Shown one piece after another: positions 7,398-13,416 of a stretch of DNA of 17,266 nt. Both the position numbers and the translations under genes were made by a program. Source of the stretch: Tannerella sp. (GTDB lineage: Bacteria; Bacteroidota; Bacteroidia; Bacteroidales; Tannerellaceae); NCBI GenBank assembly GCA_031261145.1, contig JAISJX010000291.1:1-17266 (forward strand). Direction: 5' to 3'. How positions within the stretch are numbered: position 1 is the stretch's first letter; each line of letters starts with the position of its first letter. The notes beneath the pieces are model-generated. The model saw nothing but the letters and a program-made list of their open reading frames with translations. It did not search any database and was not told the origin of the DNA.

Positions 7398-8549
7398 TTA
7401 TTTCTTACTTTCCAGATTATTCTTTAACGGATTAGAATAAGATTCCAGCATCTTCGTACGAAGGTACAACTCATCCTTATCCGGAATATCAATCTTATCC
7501 AATTGATGTTGCAGGTATGTCTCGAACTGTTTCTTATCCCGCTGATCATAATGGTCTCTGAAACGCAAGGTCTGGTATAACATATCGTAAGCCACATAAT
7601 TACAGGGATAAAACCGGTAATGTGCGTAAATCTCCCTGTCGATCACGGATGCGATGGTCGAATACACTTCATTTTTCTCCATCATACTGAAATCAATGGT
7701 TTTCAATACGGGATTGATGGGCGAACCAATCGTAAAGTGCACGCGCCCTTTATTTTGAAGGAGTCCGACTTCCATATTCAACAAGTCGTCGCGTTTGCTT
7801 TTGATATAATCGGGGTTATCGCGTTTCAGTTGGAACTCCTGCGCTTTGAGGTAATCGCACGGATCGAATTCATACGAAATGGATACCGGGACAATCTCCA
7901 GCGACATCAGGTTCGTCTGCACATCTTCGTCGCCGCCCATATTCAGCATTTTCAGGACGCTATTCTGGGTGCTGTCGTTCGAATCCTTGGTGCGGCCTTC
8001 GCGCTGGGCGATCCAGACCGATTCTTTCCGTTCCTTGATGATGTAATGAATATAGGCGGAAAGATTCTTACTCGCTTCAAGCATCTGGCGTACAGGTATA
8101 TTCCGTTTTACTATAAAACAATTGTTTAACCGGATAATGGTATTGATCCACGGATGAATCAACAAATTGTCGCCGATAGCTATTTGCGTCATTCCGTGGC
8201 CTATATCCGAAAGCAAGACATTCAGAAATGCGGCGTCCAAAATAATATCGCGATGGTTCGAGATAAAAGTACACGCATTATGGGGCAACCGCGACCGTCC
8301 GGAGATAGTCAGCGAAAACGTACTCAGCTTCGCAATAGTCATCACGGCGTTATAACTGAAGGTCGCCTTGAATTCTTCTTTGGTCTTGCACAAACGCATC
8401 GTTTCGACAAACGCATCCCAGTCAAGATCCGGCATGATATAACTCAAAGCGTTCCGAAGTTTTTCAGACGCAACTAACTCTTCTATGGCTGCACTCACCT
8501 CGTCATTGTTGAGCGGGCGAATATCATCAAAATTAATAGACTCTATCAC
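7398..8549 (-). CDS. 1-acyl-sn-glycerol-3-phosphate acyltransferase family protein
   Basis: A 383-residue PlsC/LPLAT-type acyltransferase. Block I is TFISNHRDIILD (94-105); blocks further on include FIVKRNIPV and the IAQREGRTKD segment (corresponding to the EGTRS block). The catalytic His99 is followed by Asp105, one residue more than the canonical HX4D spacing. The family probably transfers an acyl chain to a lysophospholipid in membrane phospholipid synthesis; an ornithine- or other lipid acceptor is possible. There are no clear membrane spans, so it is likely peripheral to the inner membrane. The frame begins with GTG at 8549; the next in-frame Met is residue 39, after conserved-looking sequence, so GTG is favoured. 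It heads a tight cluster with rex, the FAH gene and perhaps porU. Confidence 0.85.
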   Translation of the reverse strand: MIESINFDDIRPLNNDEVSAAIEELVASEKLRNALSYIMPDLDWDAFVETMRLCKTKEEFKATFSYNAVMTIAKLSTFSLTISGRSRLPHNACTFISNHRDIILDAAFLNVLLSDIGHGMTQIAIGDNLLIHPWINTIIRLNNCFIVKRNIPVRQMLEASKNLSAYIHYIIKERKESVWIAQREGRTKDSNDSTQNSVLKMLNMGGDEDVQTNLMSLEIVPVSISYEFDPCDYLKAQEFQLKRDNPDYIKSKRDDLLNMEVGLLQNKGRVHFTIGSPINPVLKTIDFSMMEKNEVYSTIASVIDREIYAHYRFYPCNYVAYDMLYQTLRFRDHYDQRDKKQFETYLQHQLDKIDIPDKDELYLRTKMLESYSNPLKNNLESKK

Positions 8550-8578
8550 TTTCTTTTTTTATTAAGGTTGGCACAATG

Positions 8579-8586
8579 CAAACTTA
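8579..8586 (-). promoter_or_regulatory. Possible -7 box for the acyltransferase-rex operon
   Basis: The minus strand reads TAAGTTTG, matching TAnnTTTG, and would place the transcript start about 23 bases before the GTG start at 8549. No TTTG is seen at the expected -33 position, so this is a partial promoter match in the 88-bp gap after ddl. Confidence 0.35.
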
Positions 8587-8637
8587 CAACCGAAAATCCG
8601 TACTTCGTTCTTAATTCACTTTTTTTATCTCTTATTA

Positions 8638-9609
8638 TTATTCGTTTTCTATTATATCGGTCATCACTTCCCGGATATCCAACCCGGCAGCCCGCACCTG
8701 TTGGGGGATAAAACTGGTGGCCGTCATTCCCGGCGTCGTATTGACTTCGAGCAGGAAAGGCGCCCCTTCGGGCGTGATGATATAATCGACGCGAATAAGC
8801 CCCTTTGCTCCGATAAAATCATAAACAGCCGATGTTTTACGCTGGATTTCTTCGGTCAGCCCGGCTGGGATGCGCGCCGGTGTAATTTCCTGTGACTCGC
8901 CGTTGTACTTGGCGCCGTAATCGAAAAATTCATTGGCCGGAACCACTTCCGTCAGCGGCAAAACGACTTCTTTCGTACGAGTCTTATAACAACCGCAGGT
9001 AACTTCGGTGCCGGGAATAAACCGTTCGATGATGATTTCATTTCCTTCGCGGAAGGCCGTTTCGATGGCAGGCTGCAACTGAGCGGCTTCCTTCACTTTC
9101 GTAACGCCGAAGCTGCTGCCGCAGTCACTCGGTTTGACAAAGACCGGCAGACCTAACCGGGCGATGATCTCGTCCGTATCCGCACGCTGTCCGCGCCGCA
9201 AACAAACCGCATCGGAAACCGTAATCCCCATCCCTTTCAGATACTGGTTACACTTATATTTATTGAATGAAAGGGCGCTGGCCAATACCCCGCACGACGA
9301 ATAAGGGATGCGGAGCATGTCCAGATAACCCTGCAACAATCCGTCTTCGCCCGGCGTACCGTGAATCGTGATATAGGCAAAATCAAAATGCACCGTCGCG
9401 CCGTTTTGCCGGAAACTAAAATCATTCTTATCAATGGGAGCCGTTGTTCCGCCGGGGAGTGTCACGTACCATTTTTCGCTCTCTACCATCACTTTATACA
9501 CGTCGTACCGTTCCCTGTCCATGAACGAATACAACCCTTCGGCGCTTCGCACGGAAACGCCGTATTCGGAAGAATAACCTCCGGCGATAATAGCAATATT
9601 TTTCTTCAT
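8638..9609 (-). CDS. ddl: D-alanine--D-alanine ligase
   Basis: A 323-residue ATP-grasp ligase joining two D-alanines for the peptidoglycan stem peptide in the cytoplasm. Visible features are the N-terminal AGGYSSEYGVSVRSA with substrate Glu15, HGTPGEDG (83-90), the ATP-grasp lysine segment FVKPSDCGSSFGVTKV (157-172), and metal ligands Asp275, Glu288 and Asn290 (LLEVNTTPGMT). The omega loop reads DYGAKYNGESQEI; the AKY tyrosine (235) is typical of D-Ala specificity rather than the D-Lac ligases. There is NTTPGM where many relatives have NTLPGM, a minor change. The ATG overlaps the rluD stop by 4 bases (ATGA), implying translational coupling in the PASTA-rluD-ddl operon. The family is certain. 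Confidence 0.96.
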   Translation of the reverse strand: MKKNIAIIAGGYSSEYGVSVRSAEGLYSFMDRERYDVYKVMVESEKWYVTLPGGTTAPIDKNDFSFRQNGATVHFDFAYITIHGTPGEDGLLQGYLDMLRIPYSSCGVLASALSFNKYKCNQYLKGMGITVSDAVCLRRGQRADTDEIIARLGLPVFVKPSDCGSSFGVTKVKEAAQLQPAIETAFREGNEIIIERFIPGTEVTCGCYKTRTKEVVLPLTEVVPANEFFDYGAKYNGESQEITPARIPAGLTEEIQRKTSAVYDFIGAKGLIRVDYIITPEGAPFLLEVNTTPGMTATSFIPQQVRAAGLDIREVMTDIIENE

Positions 9610-10706
9610 AAATCCCTGTTATTTATATAATTATTCCATTTTTCGATTAAGTTTCGCATATCTTCCGGCAATTCGGAATCAAAAAACACCTCGTCCCCGG
9701 TGGACGGATGAATAAATCCTAAGGTTTTGGCATGTAACGCCTGACGGGGACAAGTGGCAAAACAGTTCTGAACAAACTGTTTGTATTTGGAGGAAGGCAG
9801 TCCTTTCAGTATCTGGTCGCCTCCATATCGGGCATCGTTAAACACCGGATGCCCGATATATTTCATGTGTGCGCGAATCTGGTGGGTGCGCCCGGTCTCT
9901 AAACGGCATTCGACCATCGTCACATACCCCAGGTGTTCCAGCACCTTATAATGAGTAACGGCTGTTTTCCCCTGGTCGCCGTCGGGAAAGACGGTCATCA
10001 TGGTGCGGTCGCGCAGGTCGCGTCCGATATTTCCTTCGATAACGCCGCTGTCTTCTTTGAGGATGCCCCATGCCAGGGCGACATACTTGCGTTGTGTCGT
10101 TTTATTAAAAAATTGCAGGCCGAGATGCGTTTTGGCTTCCGGCTTTTTGGCAATGACAAGCAATCCTGAGGTATCTTTATCAATCCGGTGTATCAGTCCG
10201 ACGCGCGGGTCGGACGGGTCGTAATACGGATCGTCTTTCAGGTGGTAAGCCAGCCCGTTGACTAACGTACCGGTGTAATTCCCATGTCCGGGATGAACGA
10301 CTAATCCGGCCGGTTTATTGACGACCAGCAGGTCTTCGTCCTCATAAACAATAGCTAAGGGAATATTTTCGGGGATGATTTCGGTTTCGAGGCGCGGACG
10401 GGACATCACGATGGAAACAACGTCTGCGGGTTTGATCCGGTAATTACTCTTGACGGCTTTCCCGTTTACAAGGATACAGTTCGCCTCAGCCGCTTGTTGG
10501 ATGCGGTTCCGGCTCACATTCATAATGCGGTCTATCAGAAATTTATCAATACGGATCAGGGATTGTTTTTTATCGGCGACAAAATGAAAATGTTCGTATA
10601 ACGGCGTTTCGTCTAATACGTCTTCGTCGGATTCGAGAAAATCGTCAAGGGGTTCGTCTTCGTGTGTAAGGATTTCGTCCATTTTAAAACCAATCTTCGG
10701 TTTCAC
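9606..10706 (-). CDS. rluD: RluD-type 23S rRNA pseudouridine synthase
   Basis: RluA-family enzyme, 366 codons. An acidic N-terminal stretch (about 9-35, rich in Glu/Asp) precedes an S4 RNA-binding domain (about 50-105). The catalytic domain follows, with HRIDKDTSGLLVIAK (173-187) containing the catalytic Asp176. RluD isomerises uridines in helix 69 of 23S rRNA; the family also includes other RluA-type enzymes, so the exact site is inferred. The longest frame starts with GTG at 10706, overlapping the PASTA gene stop by 4 bases (GTGA). An in-frame ATG at 10682 gives MDEILTHEDEP and is an equally good start, because the eight extra residues look like nothing conserved. It overlaps ddl by 4 bases at its end. 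No anomalies in the catalytic core. Confidence 0.93.
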   Translation of the reverse strand: MKPKIGFKMDEILTHEDEPLDDFLESDEDVLDETPLYEHFHFVADKKQSLIRIDKFLIDRIMNVSRNRIQQAAEANCILVNGKAVKSNYRIKPADVVSIVMSRPRLETEIIPENIPLAIVYEDEDLLVVNKPAGLVVHPGHGNYTGTLVNGLAYHLKDDPYYDPSDPRVGLIHRIDKDTSGLLVIAKKPEAKTHLGLQFFNKTTQRKYVALAWGILKEDSGVIEGNIGRDLRDRTMMTVFPDGDQGKTAVTHYKVLEHLGYVTMVECRLETGRTHQIRAHMKYIGHPVFNDARYGGDQILKGLPSSKYKQFVQNCFATCPRQALHAKTLGFIHPSTGDEVFFDSELPEDMRNLIEKWNNYINNRDL

Positions 10707-11317
10707 TGAGGCTCTTCACCCGATTGAATCGTGTCGGGTGTAGCGCCGGATGAACTGTTTTTTCCACTGCTGACTTTCAGCACTAATTTGGATGACAAAG
10801 GCGCTTGAGTCCCCGCATCTAAATTTCTCCCGCCTGATTCTACGCCGAGAACCAAATCCAAGTATTGCCCCTCCACATATTTCACTTCAATGTCCGTGAA
10901 TCCCAGCGATTGCATCAATGCATAAGCCTGACGGAACGAAATATCCACTACATTCGGAATAACGCCTTTTTGTTGTTCTCTCGCATTCAAGGTGATAAAC
11001 ACAATACGACCGTCCTTCACCTTTGAACCAATGGGCGGAATAATATCAACAATCGCCCCGGGCGCCACATCTTTCGTATAAACCGAGTCGATCACCGTAA
11101 AATTCAAATTGCTGTTTTTCAAAAAAATAGACGCATCCGCCAATTGTAATCCTTTCACATCGGGAATCACAATCGCCATATTATGGCGCGTATAGATATT
11201 CAATCCCCTTAATACAAGAAATACAAGGAGACATAAAAGGATGACAGCCGCTATTATATGGTACATAATCGGCATCGACATCAGTTGGTTTCGTATCTTT
11301 TTTTTATTTTGCTGCAT
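10703..11317 (-). CDS. Membrane-anchored PASTA domain protein
   Basis: A 204-residue protein with a basic N-terminus (QQNKKKIRNQ), one membrane segment (about 17-40: MYHIIAAVILLCLLVFLVLRG) and two PASTA domains in the periplasm (about 47-112, starting IPDVKGLQLADA, and 116-185, starting IPNVVDISFRQA). A Ser/Gly-rich, acidic tail follows. PASTA domains in kinases and penicillin-binding proteins recognise peptidoglycan or muropeptides; here they are attached to a simple anchor with no enzyme domain. The stop overlaps the rluD start, and ddl follows, so the three genes form one operon. A role in sensing or organising cell-wall synthesis is inferred from domain and neighbour. ATGs at 11281 and 11275 are alternative starts, but they would lose the positive residues before the membrane segment. 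Confidence 0.9.
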   Translation of the reverse strand: MQQNKKKIRNQLMSMPIMYHIIAAVILLCLLVFLVLRGLNIYTRHNMAIVIPDVKGLQLADASIFLKNSNLNFTVIDSVYTKDVAPGAIVDIIPPIGSKVKDGRIVFITLNAREQQKGVIPNVVDISFRQAYALMQSLGFTDIEVKYVEGQYLDLVLGVESGGRNLDAGTQAPLSSKLVLKVSSGKNSSSGATPDTIQSGEEPQ

Positions 11318-11325
11318 TCGAGGGG

Positions 11326-11333
11326 CAAAAATA
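11326..11333 (-). promoter_or_regulatory. Possible -7 box for the PASTA-rluD-ddl operon
   Basis: The minus strand reads TATTTTTG, matching TAnnTTTG. It lies only 9 bases before the ATG at 11317, so the transcript would be nearly leaderless if this box is used. No -33 TTTG is visible. Weak support. Confidence 0.25.
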
Positions 11334-11377
11334 AGGAAAAAACGTTAATCCTCATCGCTTTTTAACACGAAATACGC

Positions 11378-11451
11378 TTATTTTTCGGTTAAAAATAACA
11401 TACGGCTCATATTGCACTGAATATAAGCCTATTATTTTTGACCAAAAATAA
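11378..11451. repeat. 74-bp nested inverted repeat between rpmH and the PASTA gene
   Basis: Three palindromes lie back to back. The outer ones are TTATTTTT-N5-AAAAATAA (11378-11398) and TTATTTTT-N4-AAAAATAA (11432-11451). Between them GGCTCATATT (11404-11413) pairs with AATATAAGCC (11420-11429) around GCACTG. The outer palindromes also pair with each other: GGTTAAAAATAA (11387-11398) with TTATTTTTGACC (11432-11443), and TTATTTTT (11378-11385) with AAAAATAA (11444-11451), leaving one bulged C. The whole stretch can therefore fold into one long hairpin of about 30 pairs. It fills part of the 294-bp gap downstream of rpmH. Confidence 0.85.
11404..11429. terminator. Possible bidirectional terminator, likely for rpmH
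   Basis: The central 10-bp stem with a 6-base loop is followed on the plus strand by TATTATTTTTG and on the minus strand by GTATGTTATTTTTAA, both U-rich in RNA. On the minus-strand RNA all ten pairs form (one is G-U), while the plus strand has a C-A mismatch, so it suits the rpmH transcript better. It lies about 180 bases after the rpmH stop. Confidence 0.4.
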
Positions 11452-11504
11452 ACGGTTTTCTCTAAAAACGGAAAATTGAATGTTGAGAATGAAATTTCCG
11501 ACTT

Positions 11505-11530
11505 GAATCGCCGCTTTCGAGTAGCGATTC
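11505..11530. other. Small hairpin in the rpmH-PASTA gap
   Basis: GAATCGC (11505-11511) and GCGATTC (11524-11530) are exact inverted repeats around a 12-base loop. No T-run follows on the minus strand. The rest of the gap from 11318 to 11611 contains no gene I can recognise; the 84-codon minus frame in it has no family signature. Confidence 0.4.
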
Positions 11531-11611
11531 CTGTTTTCATTTTCAACGTCCAATCAACCCCGTCCATTACTCCCGCGCTGATTGCAGAGCGATGGCTAAC
11601 CGGCAAAATAG

Positions 11612-11767
11612 TTATTTTTTCGGATATTCGTCCGAAACCGTTAATTTCGCTCTTCCTTTTGCCCGGCGAGAAGCAAGTACCCGACGACCGTTTGCAGTTT
11701 CCATTCTCGAACGAAAACCGTGCTTGTTTTTCCTCTTACGATTAGAGGGTTGAAATGTTCTTTTCAT
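11612..11767 (-). CDS. rpmH: 50S ribosomal protein L34
   Basis: A 51-residue, very basic protein that is too short for a normal ORF cut-off. The translation from the ATG at 11767 begins [18 protein letters not shown], continues [17 protein letters not shown], and ends [16 protein letters not shown]. This is the L34 signature almost from end to end ([29 protein letters not shown]). L34 binds 23S rRNA in the large subunit. The start lies about 44 bases downstream of a full Bacteroidetes promoter (11811-11842), so the gene is probably a single-gene transcript. There is no dnaA or rnpA neighbour, unlike the arrangement in many other bacteria. Upstream on the same strand is merR, and downstream comes a 294-bp structured gap. 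The identification is certain. Confidence 0.97.
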   Translation of the reverse strand: MKRTFQPSNRKRKNKHGFRSRMETANGRRVLASRRAKGRAKLTVSDEYPKK

Positions 11768-11810
11768 CTTCTTTTTCTATTTTATTTTTAACTTTTTCGA
11801 TAATGGGTTG

Positions 11811-11842
11811 CAAAGATAGGCTTTATTTCTTTCAGAAACAAA
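11811..11842 (-). promoter_or_regulatory. rpmH promoter (-33/-7)
   Basis: On the minus strand, TTTG (11839-11842) is separated by 20 bases from TATCTTTG (11811-11818), a full TAnnTTTG match. This is the Bacteroidetes primary-sigma promoter layout. The start would lie about 35-40 bases before the rpmH ATG. Confidence 0.65.
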
Positions 11843-11871
11843 TTCTTTTTTCTTTTTTTTGTGAAACCTGA

Positions 11872-11915
11872 TTTTTCAAGTCACAAACCTCTATGGTTGC
11901 ATACTGCTTGAAAAA
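11872..11915. repeat. Inverted repeat between merR and rpmH
   Basis: TTTTTCAAG (11872-11880) and CTTGAAAAA (11907-11915) are exact 9-base inverted repeats. Between them lies a second small stem, AACC (11886-11889) with GGTT (11895-11898) around TCTAT. It sits 38 bases after the merR stop and just upstream of the rpmH promoter, so it may end the M23-merR transcript or mark a binding site. It is not followed by a perfect T-run on the minus strand. Confidence 0.45.
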
Positions 11916-11952
11916 GCATACAACACTATAAATACCAAAAAGATACACCCTG

Positions 11953-12321
11953 TTATCCGGGTATTTTTTCTTCTTCGCCCAGCACATTCAAGGCATTCAT
12001 CAACGAAACCAATTCGCTTCGGATAAGTTTCAACTGAGCGCACACCTTATCATGATTGACGGTGTCGTCTTTGTTATCCCGCAATTTTTGTTTCGCCCCG
12101 GCCAATGTCAAGCCCTGTTCCTTCAGCAGACGATGAATCAGCCGAATATTTTCAATATCCTTCTTTTGATATTGCCGTGTCCCCTTTCCGTTCTTCTGGG
12201 GGGATATTTCATCAAATTCCTTTTCCCAGAAACGCAAGGTCGATTCATTAATCCCGAATTGTTGCGCGACTTCTTTGATAGAATAGAACAACTTCGGTTC
12301 TTTTTCTTTTTTTAGACTCAT
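11953..12321 (-). CDS. MerR-family transcriptional regulator
   Basis: A 122-residue protein with an N-terminal MerR winged-helix domain (about 11-80): LFYSIKEVAQQFGINESTLR, then the wing FWEKEFDEISPQKNGKGTRQY and the helix IENIRLIHRLLKEQGLTLAGA. A short coiled C-terminal helix (HDKVCAQLKLIRSELVSLMN) probably makes the dimer. It has no Cys pair or other effector domain, so it is not a metal sensor of the classic kind and its signal is unknown. The gene starts 6 bases after the stop of the M23 endopeptidase gene and shares its promoter. This M23-MerR pairing suggests a regulator linked to cell-wall turnover, which is inference from position. Confidence 0.9.
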   Translation of the reverse strand: MSLKKEKEPKLFYSIKEVAQQFGINESTLRFWEKEFDEISPQKNGKGTRQYQKKDIENIRLIHRLLKEQGLTLAGAKQKLRDNKDDTVNHDKVCAQLKLIRSELVSLMNALNVLGEEEKIPG

Positions 12322-12327
12322 AAATGT

Positions 12328-13311
12328 TTAGTCCATCACCTGACCGTTATTTTCAGCTAACTGAATCATCCGGTCATATTCCTCCGGTGTAAGATCCTTA
12401 TAATAATACTTAATAGGATTATCCGGTTTGCCACGGAAATGCACTTCATAATGCAAATGAGGGCCTGTCGATTTCCCTGTATTGCCCGACAATCCGATAA
12501 CTTCACCACGCACCACTTGTTGCCCGACATGCACAAGGGTTTTCTCCAAATGGGCATACAACGTTTTATAGTCAAACCCATGATCAATCTCCACACAATT
12601 ACCGTATTCCTGCCGCCAGCCGGCAAATAAAACCTTTCCGTCACCGGTGACATAGATGTCCGTACCGGGCGATACCGAAAAATCCATCCCCGCATGAAAA
12701 CGAGGCGTATGATAAATCGGATCAATTCGCATCCCATAACCGGAAGCATTGTGTTTCAACTTCTGATTGGATACCGGCTGAATGGCCGGCACACACCGGC
12801 TTCGCCGCTCCAAATCTTTCCCCATCGCAATCAATTCATCCAACGAATTGGACTGAATATACAACTGCTTCCTCAACATATCCATTTTTTTAGTTGTCTC
12901 TATCACAAAAGCCGAATTGGACAGACTCGACAAATATTCGTAGCGGTTCGTACCGCCAAATCCCGACTTCCGGACGGATTCGGGAATCGATTCCGCCAGA
13001 AAAACGGCCCTGTACAAATTTTCGTCCCGCTGCTGAATATCGCCCAATACTTTGAGCGCATCTTCCAATCGCCAGGAAAGAACCTCGTATTGCGTCTGCA
13101 ACAATTTATTTTCTTTCTGCAAATAGGATTCCATCGGTGATGAAAAAAAATGCATGAAAGCAAAAAAGGCTCCCACCCCAAACAGGATACCTAAGGTCAA
13201 ATGCTGCAAGAAAGCATATAAACGCTCTCTCGTAGAGGGATATACCCGCTCATACGTCAATGTATTCGGGTTATAAAGGTAATACGCTTTTCGTGATTTA
13301 AACAACGCCAT
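12328..13311 (-). CDS. Membrane-anchored M23 family metallopeptidase
   Basis: A 327-residue protein. A basic cytoplasmic N-terminus (1-34) precedes one membrane segment (about 37-57), a coiled-coil stretch (about 62-100) and a C-terminal M23 (LytM/lysostaphin) domain (about 185-305). Zinc ligands are His206 and Asp210 in HAGMD and His287 in HLHYEV, and catalytic His254 (YAHL) and His285 are present, so the enzyme looks active rather than an EnvC/NlpD-like activator without zinc ligands. Such enzymes cut peptide crosslinks of peptidoglycan in the periplasm. The YYLYNPNTLTYERVYPS start is typical of the Bacteroidetes member of the family. It is the first gene of an M23-merR transcript with a strong promoter that overlaps the alaS promoter on the other strand. 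Confidence 0.93.
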   Translation of the reverse strand: MALFKSRKAYYLYNPNTLTYERVYPSTRERLYAFLQHLTLGILFGVGAFFAFMHFFSSPMESYLQKENKLLQTQYEVLSWRLEDALKVLGDIQQRDENLYRAVFLAESIPESVRKSGFGGTNRYEYLSSLSNSAFVIETTKKMDMLRKQLYIQSNSLDELIAMGKDLERRSRCVPAIQPVSNQKLKHNASGYGMRIDPIYHTPRFHAGMDFSVSPGTDIYVTGDGKVLFAGWRQEYGNCVEIDHGFDYKTLYAHLEKTLVHVGQQVVRGEVIGLSGNTGKSTGPHLHYEVHFRGKPDNPIKYYYKDLTPEEYDRMIQLAENNGQVMD

Positions 13312-13334
13312 TGATCAATCTCTTTTAAATTTGA

Positions 13335-13365
13335 ATTGCAAATATAATAATTTGCTTTACTTTTG
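13335..13365 (+). promoter_or_regulatory. Promoter of alaS
   Basis: On the plus strand, ATTG (13335-13338, near the TTTG consensus) lies 19 bases before TACTTTTG (13358-13365), a full TAnnTTTG match. The leader to the alaS ATG would be about 45 bases. It covers the same bases as the opposite-strand promoter. Confidence 0.65.
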
Positions 13366-13369
13366 CAAA
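13339..13369 (-). promoter_or_regulatory. Promoter of the M23-merR operon
   Basis: On the minus strand, TTTG (13366-13369) is followed after exactly 19 bases by TATATTTG (13339-13346). Both elements match the Bacteroidetes consensus (TTTG / TAnnTTTG). The ATG of the M23 gene is 28 bases beyond the -7 box. Confidence 0.75.
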
Positions 13370-13416
13370 GAAAATAACGATTTTTCTTGAATTAATAAAC
13401 TAATTACATATATATA

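Noticed and set aside
11352..11606. 84-codon minus-strand open frame between rpmH and the PASTA gene
   Set aside because: The translation shows no family signature and runs through the 74-bp palindrome and other hairpins; AT-rich low-complexity sequence explains the open frame.
11476..11745. 89-codon plus-strand open frame
   Set aside because: Most of it is antisense to rpmH, whose identity is certain; the peptide resembles nothing I know.
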